NCBI GenBank assembly: GCA_947846985.1
Contig: CANTUZ010000003.1
Span: forward strand, 95,570,674 to 95,634,673
From: Fratercula arctica
Taxonomy: Eukaryota > Chordata > Aves > Charadriiformes > Alcidae
Length of the DNA stretch: 64,000 bases
Direction of reading: 5' to 3'
Shown here piece by piece: positions 13,372-27,110 of this stretch. The notes beneath the pieces are model-generated. The model saw nothing but the letters and a program-made list of their open reading frames with translations, searched no databases and was not told the origin of the DNA. Positions within the stretch are counted from its first letter, which is position 1. Each line of letters starts with the position of its first letter. The translations under genes were made by a program, and so were the position numbers.

Positions 13372-16300
13372 GTAAGTTTTATATTTTACTGTTGTCTGTA
13401 TTTATAATTGCTTTGAAGATCACCTAGGTTGGATAGTTAGTAAACTCCAATGATAATTATACCTCATTAGCTATGAGCGATACCTGAGCGTGTGCAATAA
13501 AATCATGTTATGGCAGTGTGGACTACGACACATCCTTGGAAAGAATGTTTACAACTATAGTATAGTTGGACAATGCTCGTCACATCACTGATGTGCTTAA
13601 TGGAAAAAAAATTATTCTCATTGAAATCATGTATTACCATGTATTATAGCAAACATAAACAGTCAGACAGGGAAGCTACTCTGCAGTAGGTCCAAGCTAC
13701 TTAGTCCAGGAAATAGTCGAATTCCCAACAATGAGAATGTGACTAATAGAAAAACCATGGAAAATGGATAGATAGGCAGAAGTAGCGCCATGACTTTTGT
13801 TGCTGTCGCTGACTTGCAATTCATAACATGATATATTACTCCTGTAAGAGTAACAATACTTGCAACTGAAGGAGGATAAAATGAAACAAAAATGAGGTAG
13901 GTAGTAGGTTTTCCATGTTCTTTGTTTCCAGATTATGTTTGTTTCCTGTCATAGCAACGTAATGGGAAAGGCAAATACATGTTTTGGAACAACATATATA
14001 CACACCATTGTAAGAATCCACAAGAAGGCTGACCGAAGCAATTACATTTGATTATCTTGCAGGCAATCAAGGGGGGAAAAAAAGCACCTAGTGTTGTCTG
14101 GAAATAGATGTGCAGAAAACCAAAGTGCATCAGACCTTGTAATCAAACTCATTGGTTACTCCCTTGTATTGTGAAGCTGAACAAAGTAATTCCAACTTAC
14201 CAAATTATGACCTAGCAAAATCAACTGTACTTGATTTTGACAGAAGGACATCTGTGCTTAAAAAAAAAAAAAAAAAGTCAGATAAAGCGAGTCAGTTTTT
14301 AGTTTAGTTGAGAACTGTTCTGGAACAGCTTATTACTAAATTGAACTGGGAATCTGGATCAGTAATAAAAGTAATAAAAAGTGGATCCTTTTCAAATACT
14401 TGTGAAAAAAAGATTATTTGTGCAGAGGCAATGGTGACTTGCACGTATTTTGTTATTTTGTTTTGTTTTTTTTAACCAGGGAAATGTACATAAATATATC
14501 TAATGACCAAATGTCTGTGCTGTTAGAATCCACAGCCTTTTAAGAACTTGGAAGAGAAAATTTTGGTTTCATTTCACAGGAAAATTAAGCATAAGAGCTC
14601 TCCAGGTGCCTACTTCCTATTAGACAGATTAAAATAGGTCCAAGTCCTCTAGTCCAGCGAGACAAGAGAGCTAGCTGTCTGCTTGTCTCTCAGGAGTAAA
14701 TGGCAGAAAGTTTGTGGTGGGGTACAGAAGGAACAAAAAAGACTTTTACTACACTAAGCCTTTCATAGCTATATCTGTCCAAACGTAGCACCTTTGCAGG
14801 ACAACTACAACTGGACCCTTTCCCTGTGGGAAACTGTAATGTTGGCTGTATCCATTGTATCCAGTATATTGGGCCTTGCTGCCTCAGATGTGGCAGTGAT
14901 TAGTAGTGAGAAGGACAACACTTTGTTGCTGCATTTCAGCTATCGCTGCTGTCATATTTTTTTCCAACATGGTAAACCAGGCCCAAGATCTGGACCACAG
15001 GGTAAGACAAGGCAAACTAATGCAAGGAGCAAAAGCCAGTAATTCACTGAAGTTGTGCTTATCACCCAAAAATGGAATAACATAAAACCAAAGCATGCTA
15101 ATGGAAGCTAAAAGCAAGCGTAAGCACTTCTCTGATCAGGAAGGAACAGAAGACATCCCTATGGCACTGATAAAAGTGGGATTCTCAAAAATCTTGAATA
15201 ACATAGGCAGTTCTGTTTATTTCTCTGCTTGTGACTCCCTCTCAATCTCAAAATAGAGACAGTAGAATTTTTTTAGAGAAGAGATATAAAGACGACAAAG
15301 GCATTAAGCAGCTTCTGTATGAACAGTGACTAAATAATCAAGGACTCTGCAAGTCTATTAAAGGCAGCTGAGGGAGGATACCAAAGAAGTCTAAAAAATC
15401 CCAAGTGACACAGAGAGAGTGGATAAGGACAGGAGGCATAAATTTTTAGTCTGTTAGCGAGTTTAATCCATTAGAATTCTATTGTTAGCCCTTTTTTGGT
15501 CATTTTAAGAAAAATTTAAGATCCCGAAGGTAACGTGAATGCCTGAACTCTCAGTAGTGTAGCAACTTTAAAGAAAATATCCTTTCCCCTGGTGCCAGAG
15601 CATTAGAACTGCCATGTCATTGACATTACTCAGGGATGCATTAACTACCATGATGTGAGTGCACCTATTTTATGCATTTTCCCCCAACCCCATGGAGCAG
15701 AAAATAACTTGAATCTATAAATCAGACTGTGTCAATAGCGGGGGAGAAAAACAACCCAATTTCTATTTCTGATATTCCTTTGGAGCCTAAAAAGGAAAGA
15801 AGAAAAAGTTACCTTCTTTCATTTGCAGAGAATGGTAATTATTTCAGGACAGCTCAGGTAAGATGGGCCACACTGATTTTTGCTGTTGAAAGAGAAGGAA
15901 TGCGTACCATTTATGGGATTCAGGCTAATTAGCGAGCAATTATTAATTAATCACTCTACTCACTTTAGTAGACTGGAAATGGTTTTGGACATTTTTCTAA
16001 GATTTAAAATCTTAATGGTGCAGATGTCAGAAGCATTTTGTTCGAAGTTCCTTCTTATTTTCATCTAGTGCATGTTCATGTGTGCTTGAGTTAATGAAGA
16101 AAACGTATATGCTGTACGGAAAAGTGTAATAACCACTGCTTTACACACTCTTTTCTTAATTAACAATTGCATATATATTGTTGACAATTAGATTTGATAA
16201 AGTCACTCTTGAAATATGTGTTACTTGTTTTATGAAGTTAAAATTTAATTTAATCAGCTATGGTATAATGCAACATAGTAAAACTTAAAATAACTCACCA

Positions 16301-18728
16301 GAGTTATTGCCTCACCAGAGAAACTCACTAGAGAAAAATTGCCATAGCTTATTTAGCAGCTGTTTAGAGCTTTGCAAACATTGTTTAATCTTCACAGAAC
16401 TGATTTGCAGTGAGATAAGTAACTTCGGTTTTGAACAATGGTATCTGGGAAGTTGGCAAAGTCAGGATGGGAATGTAGGAGATACCACATACTATAACAT
16501 CGTGGATATCCACAGTGTGGGATTGTCTTTGTTCTGCAGGTGTTAAGTATTATGAATAGACATCATAGGTAATAAAAAAAAAAAATATGGTTTTGTACGA
16601 GTTTGTTGAAAGAAACTGCTCATTCTAATTACTTAAAATATTCCTATTTGGAGCCCTTTTGATGTGTTCCTGTGATATAAAGGATTTTTTGTCCTTCAAA
16701 TTCACTAAAAGCGATGCACTTCCACTACTGACGATAAGGCATCTGCAAAGAATATACTGCCTCTACAATATCACATTAAGTGAAAGAAATAGACTTAAAA
16801 GTAGTGACTGTTGTGTAATACAAGTTGAAGTATAGGGAAAATTAGATAGTGATAATATCTTCCTTTTTCTGCTTACAGGAGGACATTTTACTGCTTCCTT
16901 TATCCCACAGAAATCATTCCTGGTGTGAATAAAAGAAATGTCACACCTTTTAATGTTTGCAAATAAACGTGCATATTACTGTCAGACACACATTACTATA
17001 TCTAGTTCTCATAGTTCACCAGAACACTCATGCTGATAGTAAAATAGCAGCATTGCTGAAACATATTTTTCATGACGCTGGAATATTCTGGCTACAACAA
17101 TAGTAACAGTTTAATAAAATTGGATATAGTAAGAGGACTGGATTAGCATCAAGATTTTGGATATCTTGATAATTTCAGACAGGATATAACTTTTTGCATC
17201 AGATTAGTCTTTATTTATGGCATTGGCTGCTAAAAACAGCACCTTGTCAAGGTTTGCCCTCAGAGCAGTGCCCGAGCGCTCTGATTTATGTGTAAGCCAG
17301 TACTAAGACTTGTTTACTAAGTCTAGCTATTAATGAAAATTATTGCAGCTGTTTCACTCACATATCTGATTGTATGGCTTTGGTTTTCTTAAGAATGTTA
17401 CCAGGGAAGTGAAAGAGCTGCAGTGAAAAATGGATATGGGCAATATCCCACAGGGATTAGATTTCTGCAGGGTATTATGAAGGGAAGGAAATATTAAAGG
17501 GACTCAAGCACTGGGAGGTTTACATGTTTGGTTTTGTTGTGGAGATAGCTACCTTACAGGCAATGCAGGGTATGCTTTACCAGAATATTCTCCTTCCAGC
17601 CCTTATAAAACTGTCTTCATTAACTGCCTTAAGATTTATCTTCTTCAATCTTTGTCCTCAAAACAAGTTGTTCAAGTAACATGTATTGCAGAGACAGGCC
17701 AAACTGGAGCAGCAGTATTAGAACTTTTTCCTTCTCTTAGTCCACTATGATCCATTTCAGTACTGATCATAATAGTGTCTTAATTTCATTGATTAAATAA
17801 AAACCATTTTTTATCTTACTTTTTAATCTCAGATCACAATTGTCAATTGCTTTAGCAAATCTATCAACTTATAAATTGATTATGCAGTAGACGTCACCAG
17901 TGCAGCTTCTTTCTTTGGAATAAGCCGGTCCACTTTGAACTTTTTGTTTCAGTCGACCGTGACCATTAAGATTAGAAAACTGGTGTAGATGCTTCATCAG
18001 TCTGGAAACCAACTGCAAAATGTGGCAATTTGCTGTTTTAAAGAGTGCATTATTCTTCTCCTTTAACTCATAATGTTTGTAATTGGAAGTTTGTACTAGT
18101 TAACTATAGGAATTTTGGTGATTGATTGTCTTGGTTTCAGATGTAGATGTTTTCTGACTCCTCTAGTCAGAAAAAGATCTTTCTAATCATGCCATAATGC
18201 AACATATGCTCACTCTGGAGCTTGTATATCGCTTGGTTTTCATAGCTTTTTATGAAGGCCTGAGATAATCCATATGGTGCAAAATATGCTGTATTTATTA
18301 TCCTTCAGAATATGTTACAAAGCTCAGATTTTCCCTAGGGCTTTCAAGCAGGGAAGATAAGCAGATAGTAGATAAAGTGGTTAGAAAAAACTGCAGATGC
18401 TTCCCTGTTTTGGGGTTTTTTTTAACTTTTATTTTAAATTCCTATTTTTATTTTATCACAAAGGTGTCAAACACTGGCCTTGATTTTTAACATAACAGCA
18501 TATAGGTGAAGAGGTTATCCGTCTGTTGTTTCATGTACTGTGTAAATGCCATCTACTCTACTTAATGAAAACATGCTTAATGGGCCATCTCCTCAAAAAA
18601 ACAGTGGAAGCCACAATATATTAATAGCAATGGCTGCTGCTTAATTAGAGTAGAAGTGTATTCAATATTTATACAGTGCTGTAAGAAGTGTATTCTTGGT
18701 ATAAGATAGCTTGATGCTCTTTTCTTAG

Positions 18729-18972
18729 AATCACAGAATCATAGAAGGGACATTTCAGATCACCTAGTCCAACCATCAACCTAACACTGACAAAAACCAT
18801 CACTAAACCATATCTCTAAGCACTATGTCTACCCGTCTTTTAAATACCTCCAGGGACGGTGACTCAACCACTTCCCTGGGCAGCCTGTGCCAATGCTTTA
18901 TAACCCTTTCAGTGTAAAAATTTTTCCTAATATCCAGTCTAAACCTCCCCTGGTGCATTTTCCAGGCCCCTC
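18729..18972 (-). mobile_element. CR1 LINE 3' end, minus strand
   Basis: Begins with AATCACAGAATCATAGAAGG, the reversed CR1 tail. Read on the minus strand it encodes the C-terminal ORF2 remnant [16 protein letters not shown], then [20 protein letters not shown]. Similarity ends near 18972. The same open frame runs on by chance to 19141 in non-CR1 DNA, so the apparent 112-codon frame is a chimera of repeat and intron. A fairly intact copy over its short length. Confidence 0.92.
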
Positions 18973-21900
18973 CCAAGGAAGCTATCAATGGACTTCTACC
19001 AGCTGCAAGACATTTGTTGAAGTGCTTGGACGTACCCAGGGTTAAGCCTGATTTAAATTTATGACCAATACAAATTATTTTGTAATAATAAGGAAGTTGT
19101 TGGACCTCTAAACTGGCCACTGATAGGGTCCTCACAAACATACTTTCCTAGCTATGGCTGTGTTGATCTTTTATTTGATCCCTCCAAAAGTGCCTAGTGC
19201 AAAACTAGAAGTGTATGGAATACAACACCGGTGCTGATTTATCTCGTAATTTCTGTTTTTTGTATAGTCTGAAACTTCTATGAGCTCAATGGTCTTACTT
19301 GGAAAAAGTTCAGTTTATTACATTTAATCCAATTTATTTATGAGTTATTAACACTGGTAATAAAATTACATTTCTTGTTTCCTAAATTCCACTGTATCTT
19401 GATTCCTAATTAGGTTATATCTACTACTTACTGTCCAGTATCCATTGCAGAGAGGCTAAGTCAATGAAAACAAACTGTTTTGAGAATATAGTTTAGATGT
19501 GGAGGAATTTTTATTTAAAACAGAACAAAAATTATGAAAATTTGAAATAATGATACTAATGTCAAGACCTGGATTTGTAAGGTGGAAAACGGGAGTGATT
19601 TGATCATAAAGTATCAAGAAAATTTGAAGTATTCTTTTGTGCTTTGGCTTGGTGTTTTGGACAGAGATAAACAAATTTAACTTACAGTGACTATCACACA
19701 GGTGAACAGGAAGCAGTGAAGAATATCCCCCCAAAAGGATGTTCTGGAATACATCTGAAAGGAAAAAGATACTGACTTTGCAACAATAAACAGTGGCTAT
19801 TGGCACAAGCAGCTTAAAAAAGTGGAAAACTACTAGGTGCTGAAGATTTTTGTTACACAGTGACACTATAACTGCCCACTATCAGAGCATGACAGTGCCA
19901 CAGAAATGGCAACGCTGCATTGAAGCAAGAGAATCAAAAGAGATTCTGATTTATGAACTGTGAGATTAAAACCAAATATGAATAAAAAGATGCTAAATAG
20001 AGGAAAAGTTTAGAAATCTTGCTAGTCAGAATATATATTTATGTGTTTTCCAGTTCATTCTACTAACCTGCACAGTACATTTAGAGAGAATTAATTTGAT
20101 TTTAATCCTTTCACAGATAAGTAGAAGGGGAGCTGGGCTAATAACATTTCCTCCTGTGACTAATTTTATTCATTACTTTATCTCATAAATACTTGATGAT
20201 TTAAAAGTAGCTTAATGTATCTTTCTATTTGGAGGTCAAGTGTTCAAAATAAATGGTGATGCTTCTTAAGAATAAACGTTCAATCCATAATGGTTTTCAG
20301 ATTATACTATTTTTTTGTCCAAGAACATAAACCTCCCTTTTTAATGACTTAGAGCACTATGGAAATAATGACTTTGTAGCTGCTAGAGAGGAAGAGCGAT
20401 GTAAATACAAACACAGCATCTCACTAAAAATCATCATTACAGTTAAACAATAATAGATAAGCAAATTGGTCTATACAGGTTGAATACTCAGAATGCATTG
20501 ATCATACCTGCTGATGAAGAAATAGTAAGGAAAGTGATAGGCAAACAATGAAATTATACTTACCCAGTTTGCTTTGTGAGTAAGCATTGATTTCTGTTGC
20601 TGAAGATTATTTTTGTGTACAAATACCAGAAATTAGTTTCATATAATTTCATATCAATGCATTTATCTTCTACTAATCTTAGGTATTTTCAAAGTACCAG
20701 TTAGTTTAATTGTTATTTTTTTTCTGAAAAGAGAACATCACAAACTTCAGTAGTAGAACTGCTTTACCAAAACTATCATCTATTCTTTGAAGTGTCATTA
20801 GTGTGAAAAACAAAACTATATTTTTATTTCTAGATTCACAAACTGTTAATTTTTTCCTTACAGTTGCCTCTTTCTCTGTCTTCAATAGCAAAAGCAAAGA
20901 AAGAACATGCCCTCTCTTACTGACTGCTGCATATCACTTAATTCTATAACTTTTAGAGATACTGTCTCAACAATTCATGTATTTGCCAGAGGCTTTTCCT
21001 CAGGCCATGTCCTTAGCTGGTTCTCTGTTTAAGCATATTTAAATCCTGTTCTGTCCCATGTGATCTATACCGTAACTCTTAGCTCCATTCTTCACATTAT
21101 TAATTTCCCAGACTGTTCATAATTTTATTCTCAGAATATCCCAAATTGAAAATCTTTAAAACAAAGGTGTTACAACATTGACTGACACCTTTTATACATT
21201 TGAAATATTTTTTTCCTTACAAAAAGTAATAGAATGTAACAATATCCTATTTCCGAATGATTTTTATTTGCAAGGCAGACCTAATACATATAATAAAGCC
21301 CATTCATTAGTTTCTTTTATACACTTAAAATATGCTGAGCCCTTTGACTTCCTAAACAAAGTGATTTTAAGTTGTCATGTTTTCACGTGAAGTCAATATA
21401 TTTTATGCAATATATGCATATTAATTAAGAGTAAATACACCAAATATCACAAAGGGAGCTTAGGAAAAAAAAAAACAGTGTAGGATTTAATGACTATTTT
21501 ATAGAACTTCTTTTCCCCTCTATGCATGAGCATGTTACATCATTTGAATAGTACAGAATAAGATACCACAGGCTACCACATTTATCTGCAATAAAATTTC
21601 TAAAATGTCTTTGTTTTGGAGTTTCAGGCGAGAAGGGACCAGTCGTTTGACCACCAAGGGACCACTAGGTTGATCTCCTCTGTGTCATAAATGATCAATA
21701 TTTTGTTCAGAAAGCCACAGACTTCAGTTAAATCAAACCATTTCTAAGACACTTTCCCAAGATACTTTCCCAAGTTCTACTGTGGTCACCTCTTCCTAAA
21801 CCCACAGTATTGGTCATGAATTTCTATATCCAGTTGATTCCGTCTGGCCAACCCCAGCCAGTACTTCAGTGAAAAGCTGAAAATAAAACCTGGGTGAAGA

Positions 21901-23825
21901 TTTCTTTCTGACCCTGCTAACCCTATATCTCAGATATGTGACCCTGACTATCTGAACAAGTAGTGGCAGGCATCTACGAGGTGTAATTCACTCTCACCTC
22001 AAGTTTTTCTTTTTTTACCTGCTAGATATCCTTTCACCACAAAACTCAAGCTCTGCTATTTGAGAGATGTCCCAGAGAATGGAGAAACAAAAATAATTAG
22101 CCGGTTCTGTACTGGGAGAAAAATGCTGTTAGGCACTGCACATTGCATCCAGCAGCCTGAAGGCAAAAGTTTTATGAAAATCATTGTACTGAGGCAGATA
22201 TGAGGCAGCATGAGTATTTGAAAGATGATGCAAGGCATCCTTTTCTCACTGAAGAAAGAGGGATATGCAGAGAGCGAGACAAGCAGTATAACCGTCTTGT
22301 TTATTCAGACAGCGCTGTGTGAATCCTGTACGCTGTAACTCCTACTTAGCAAGAAGCAAGCTGTCTTTCTGCTTTATCCCACATGATTCCTTTTCAGTCA
22401 GAGTCATCTGGAGGCAGGGAGATTGCTCCTCTTCTGAAAGCAAATAAGCTTTGTCTTCCTGAAGGACAGGATGGAGCTTGCAGAGAGTCTGCAGCAGCAA
22501 CGCAGACTGGGAAAATCCTGGAAAAAAAAAAAAACAAACAACAGAGTCTGCCTGCTGTAGGAAGCAAGCACTAAGGTGAGCCTTGTAAGATTGTGGAAGG
22601 AAGGAGATTTTGTTCAGCACCAACAGTATAGAGCAAAGAATTTATTCAAGCTAGAGAATAAATTTGCTTTCAAGACTTTTATTTAATCTATCACACTTAT
22701 TTCTACATTTTCATTATTTAAAAAGTTGCCTTTTAAAAATCTGGTTATCTTGTGCTCTAAATAAAGTCTGTCTTTAAAGAGGGGCATCCTGGCATGTCTT
22801 TTTGGAGAAGTCATTTCAACAAAAGGAACAATTCAGAGTCCCTTCAAAGGGACTTTTGGCCTCAGGGAGACTTGGTTGCTTTTTCCATGTTCAAGCTGCT
22901 TTGTTCTCCCTCTCTTCCCTTTCTTTTTTTTTTTTTTAAATTCGGCTACTGCCTCATGTGGCTAGAGCTCTTATAGAGAACTGATCCAGGTAAAAATATA
23001 TGCTTTTTTTTTGTCTTCAGCTGAATGATTTTCTTAATGCAAATTGCTATGCGAAGAAGGGAGGAGGAACATATGAATGCCCATGGAATAAAGGCTGGAA
23101 CTTAGTCCTTTGCCTAAATTGCCAGCCAACCATACCTATAGGTGTATAAGAAATGCCAGTGAGATGATCCAGGCTCTGCCATATCTACTGTACATATTCA
23201 CAGTCCTCCACTTTCAGAATTTCTCTAAAATGTTAGCTTAAAGTTTGTCTTAAAAGGAGCAATTTAACTTTCTTTCAGAAACAAGCTTTCTTTCAGAAAA
23301 AAATCATGCTGTTATACTGCTGGTGTTACATGAGCTTAGCCCTTTAGAACATCGTGTAGTAAAGATCTCAGTTCTGCATTGCCAGACATGTCAGAATACC
23401 CTTTGCTATTCTGAAGTCCCTACAACAAGTGATTTTTATTAATTCAGCAAGAACTAAGATTTCACAGAGAAAGAGGGAATAGTGGAAATGGACAGAACCT
23501 AGAAATAATGACAGAGAAACTTGGCATTAATGTTTTCAGATCTTGCAATTAGTTTCCAGAAATTGAGAATAACGAAAGTAGACTTTTCGTCTTGCGTATC
23601 TATCTCAGTATACAAAAAAACCTTCACTGATCAAATCTTCTAATAAAACAAAAAATTATTTATTTGCAGCTAAATAATATTATTTTATCTTGCATCAATG
23701 TAACATAAAAAATCTTAATTGGAATGAGAAACCATTATGAAATCAAAGCTCAATATGTTGTGCATGTTTTTTATATTCCACAAAGAGCGTCTATTTTTCA
23801 TAAACTTCAGATTAGTCAACAGAGA

Positions 23826-24811
23826 TGTGGTGGGTTCACCCTGGCTGGGCACCAGGTGCCCACCAGTGTCGCACTGTCACTCCCCATCCTCAGCTGGGCA
23901 TGGGAGAGAAAATATAACAAAAGGCTCGTGGGTCGACGCAAGGGCAGGGAGAGATCATTCACCAATTACTGTCACAGGCAAAACAGACTCTACTTGGGGA
24001 AATCAATTTAATTTATTACCAATCAAATCAGAGTAGGATAATGAGAAATAAAAACTAAATCTTAAAACAGGACTCCTCAAACTCTTCCCCTGCTCCAGCA
24101 TGATGTTGCTCCCATGGGAGACAGTTCTCCACGAACTTCTCCAACATAAGTCCTTCCCACAGGCTGTGGTTCTTCACAAACTGCTCCAGCATGGGTCCTT
24201 TCAACAGGGTGCAGTCCTTCAGGAACAGACTGCTCCAGGGAGACACAAGTCCTGCCAGCAAACCTGCTCTAGCACGGGCTCCTCTCTCCATGGGGCCACA
24301 GGTCTTGCCAGGAGCCTGCTCCAGTGAGGGCTTCCCATGGAGTCACAACCTCCTTTGGGCACACCCACCTGCTCCGGTGTGGGGTTCTGCATGGGCTGCA
24401 GGTGGATATCTGCTCCACTGTTACCCTCCATGGGCTGCAGAGGGACAGCCTGCCTCACCATGGTCTTCACCATGGGCTGCAGGGGAATCTGTGCTCCAGC
24501 GTCTCGAGCGCCACCTTCCCCTCCTTCTTCACTGACTTTGGTGTCTGCAGGGTTGTTTCTCTCACATATTCCCGCTCCTCTCTCCAACTACAGTTGCTGT
24601 TGTGCAGCAACTGTTTCCGCTTCTTAAGTATGTTATCACAGAGGTGCTACCACCGTTGCTGATGGGCTCAGCCTTGGCCAGCGGCGGGTCCATCTTGGAG
24701 CCGGTTGGCATTGGCTCTGTTGGACATGGGAGAAGCTTCTAGCAGCTTCTCACAGAAGCCACCCCGGTAGCCCTCCCCGCTACCAAAACCTTGCCACGCA
24801 AACACAATACA
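23826..24811 (-). mobile_element. Solo LTR of an avian ERV-type element, about 986 bp, minus strand
   Basis: The + strand starts TGTGGTGGGTTCACCC and ends CGCAAACACAATACA. On the element's own strand it therefore starts TGTATTGTGTTTGCG and ends with CCACCACA, giving TG...CA termini. The flanks AGAGA (23821-23825) and ACAGA (24812-24816) match at 4 of 5 bases, consistent with a mutated 5-bp target duplication. An AATAAA signal in the element's sense lies at 24012-24017 (TTTATT on +). The middle (24080-24500) is a degenerate tandem array in which CATGGGCTGCAG recurs at 24390, 24429 and 24471. No internal retroviral region adjoins it, so it is a solo LTR formed by recombination. I recall near-identical sequences as very common in bird genomes, but I cannot name the Repbase family. 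Confidence 0.82.
24080..24500 (-). repeat. Degenerate tandem repeat array inside the solo LTR
   Basis: Units of about 39-42 bp recur. CATGGGCTGCAG occurs at 24390-24401, 24429-24440 and 24471-24482 (spacing 39 and 42). Another set has the pattern GTCCTTC...CTGCTCCAG or TTCTCCAAC between 24120 and 24240. On the minus strand the array keeps an open frame of 122 codons (24219-24587) with repeated LQPM and WREEPVLEQ-like blocks. The open frame may simply reflect unit lengths near multiples of three. Confidence 0.65.
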
Positions 24812-26164
24812 ACAGAATAAGCCACTGCTTTTTTCTAACAATGTAATTGAATGCAGTGGATTTAATTATACTAAATTGATCATAATGACAGTTAATAGCA
24901 ACTTAATACCACCAATTAGGTTGATACAAACTGTTGTTTTACAGCCTCTTTAAGATAAAAGCTTAATTAGTCATGCCACATCTTGGGTACAAATCACATT
25001 CCACACATTTTCAGAACTCTGCCATCAAAGGAGACACTCAGAAGTTAAAATTCAGAATCATCAAAGAGACAGATCTGTGGTGTATAGTGATCTATTCTTG
25101 CCTAGATTATTTAACCAAATAAATACTAAAAATATTCCTGTCATTGCTGCTTTCTTTTAGTTTGGATCTCAAAAGACCTCATTAGTCTCACTTCTAAGCA
25201 TTAAAATTTTCTACTTGAACATCTGAAACAACTTATTGCAGGAGCAGAAATATAAAAACAGTAGAGTAAGACTTTAGTATCAGGCAGCATTCCTAAAACT
25301 TGGTTCTACATCATTTTCTGAGGAACGCCAAAGGGTGCTTATGGATACTAAGGTGGGTTCGGTGTTCTGTGGCTGCCTTGGCCCTATGTCACAAGCATAG
25401 AAATGATATTAAGAAGAACACAGACAGGGTCTAGAGACCAGAAATAATGTTGGCCTGCAGAGTTCATGTAAATATGAATTCCCACTGTGTGACTATCTTC
25501 TTATTCAATGCCGTCTTTCAGTTTTGTCAGTGTTGCAAGTCTAGATCCAACTCTAAACTTGCCACTGTCTGAATGCTTGAATACAGCACTCTCATTCGTG
25601 CCAAGCTGTTCACTAAATGACGTATTATTTACATCTGGCTACATCAACTTGAAATAAGTGCATATTTTTTTTAAAGTTTAATTTCTGTAAATAACATTTA
25701 AGGCTATTATAATTTGAGCAGCAGGAAGCTTGAAGCTCTCCCAACTGCAGACAGATTTGGCCAGAGGCACAGATCATTGTTTTTTTCTCTAGCTAAATCT
25801 ATAGTAGTAAATAAAACCAAAATCTGAAGACCATTTTCTGGACCTGAGGCCAACTGACAGGTCCCAGATTGTGTCTCTAAAAATACTTATTGCAAAATAG
25901 GCTGGCAACATTTGAAGTAGGAATGATTCCTGAACTGCACATACCAGTGAACTTTTTCACTTTCAGAACCAGAGGTAATAGCTAGCTCGGGCAGCAGTTC
26001 TAACAGGGACTGCGATAACTTCATAAAAATATGGATGATTAGGTGTCAAGACTTGAACTCACATTGCGGACCTTTTCAGTTTAGTAATGTAAGTGTAACC
26101 TCTGTGAAATGAATAAGGGGGTACCATATTTATTCATTCCTTGTAATACAAAACAAAGATTATT

Positions 26165-26181
26165 CCCCCCCGCCCCCCCCC
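26165..26181. repeat. C-rich tract (G-rich on the minus strand)
   Basis: Seventeen bases of C interrupted once by G. The minus strand could form a G-quadruplex-like structure. Confidence 0.9.
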
Positions 26182-26493
26182 ATTCTTAGAGCAATTTACA
26201 TCATGCCTTGTAATTAGCTTCATTGTTCTTATTTATTTATTTAAATCGCTCTCTAATGCCAGACTAGGAAATATGCTCCATGAGTCTGCTGTCAGAGGGA
26301 ATGAGAAAAAAAATGTTGTTGACTCATTAGTTCATCTGCAACATGAAAGTGTGTGTTACCGGATGTCTCAGTAGGGCACAGTCAGCACCAACAGATGTGA
26401 GCAGTCTAAAATGATGCATCTTACTGCAGAGTGAAAATGTAACGACTCTGAGTATAACTGCCATATTTTCTATCTAAATAAATCTACTGAGGG

Positions 26494-26822
26494 TACTTCC
26501 AGCACTTAAAGGGGGCTTATAGGAAAGATGGGGACAAACTTTTTAGCAGGACCTGTTGGGAAAGGACAAGGGTTAGTGGTTTTAAACTAACAGAGATTTA
26601 GGCTGGACATAAGGAAGAATTTTTTTACAATGAAGGTGGTGAAACACTAGAACAGGTTGTCCAGAGAGGTGGTAGCTGTCCCATCCCTGGAAGCATTCAG
26701 GTTCAGGTTGGACAGGGCTCTAAACAACTTGATCTAGTTGAAGACATCCCTGCTCCTTTCAGGGGGGTTGGACTATATGACCTTTAACAGTCCCTTCCAA
26801 CCCAAATTATCTATGAATATGA
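26494..26822 (+). mobile_element. CR1 LINE 3' end, plus strand
   Basis: Starts within ORF2 at ACTTAAAGGGGGCTTATAGG. It then reads AGATTTAGGCTGGACATAAG and the degenerate EVVA/VPSLE segment, and ends with GGGGGGTTGGACTATATGAC and CAACCCAAATTATCTATGAA. Same subfamily as the copies at 38304 and 54098, which share the TTGAAGACATCCCTGCTCC-type linker. It lies 70 bp from an opposite-strand CR1 whose tail faces it. Confidence 0.92.
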
Positions 26823-26892
26823 GACTCTGCCTTCCACTTTAAATGTTATTACTATGGGGTTGTGGGTTTTTTTCCTACAGAAAACTGTTGCA

Positions 26893-27110
26893 GGATTGTA
26901 GGCTTATAGGATAATTCAGACTAGAAGGGAACTCAGGAGGTCTCTAGTCCAAAATCCTGCTCAAAGGCCCAGCCAAGGTGTCAGACCAGGTTGCTCAGGG
27001 CTTTATTCAGTGGGGTTTTGAAAGCCTCCAAGGGTGAAACCTGCATACCCTCTCTGAGCAGGGAGGTCCAGATGTTCCAATCTTAAAGTTGTCTCAAACA
27101 GCCTTGTAAA
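26893..27110 (-). mobile_element. CR1 LINE 3' end of a different, older subfamily, minus strand
   Basis: The + strand reads GGATTGTAGGCTTATAGGAT, then AGGTCTCTAGTCCAAAATCC, CAAAGGCCCAGCC and TTTTGAAAGCCTCCAAGGGT, a divergent reversed CR1 3' end. The exact 5' boundary is blurred beyond about 27080. Forms an inverted tail-to-tail arrangement with the preceding copy. Confidence 0.8.

Noticed and set aside
18803..19141. 112-codon minus-strand frame as a host gene
   Set aside because: Its C-terminal part is CR1 ORF2 and its N-terminal part is read-through into intron.
24219..24587. 122-codon minus-strand frame as a host gene
   Set aside because: It lies wholly inside the solo LTR and follows the tandem units.
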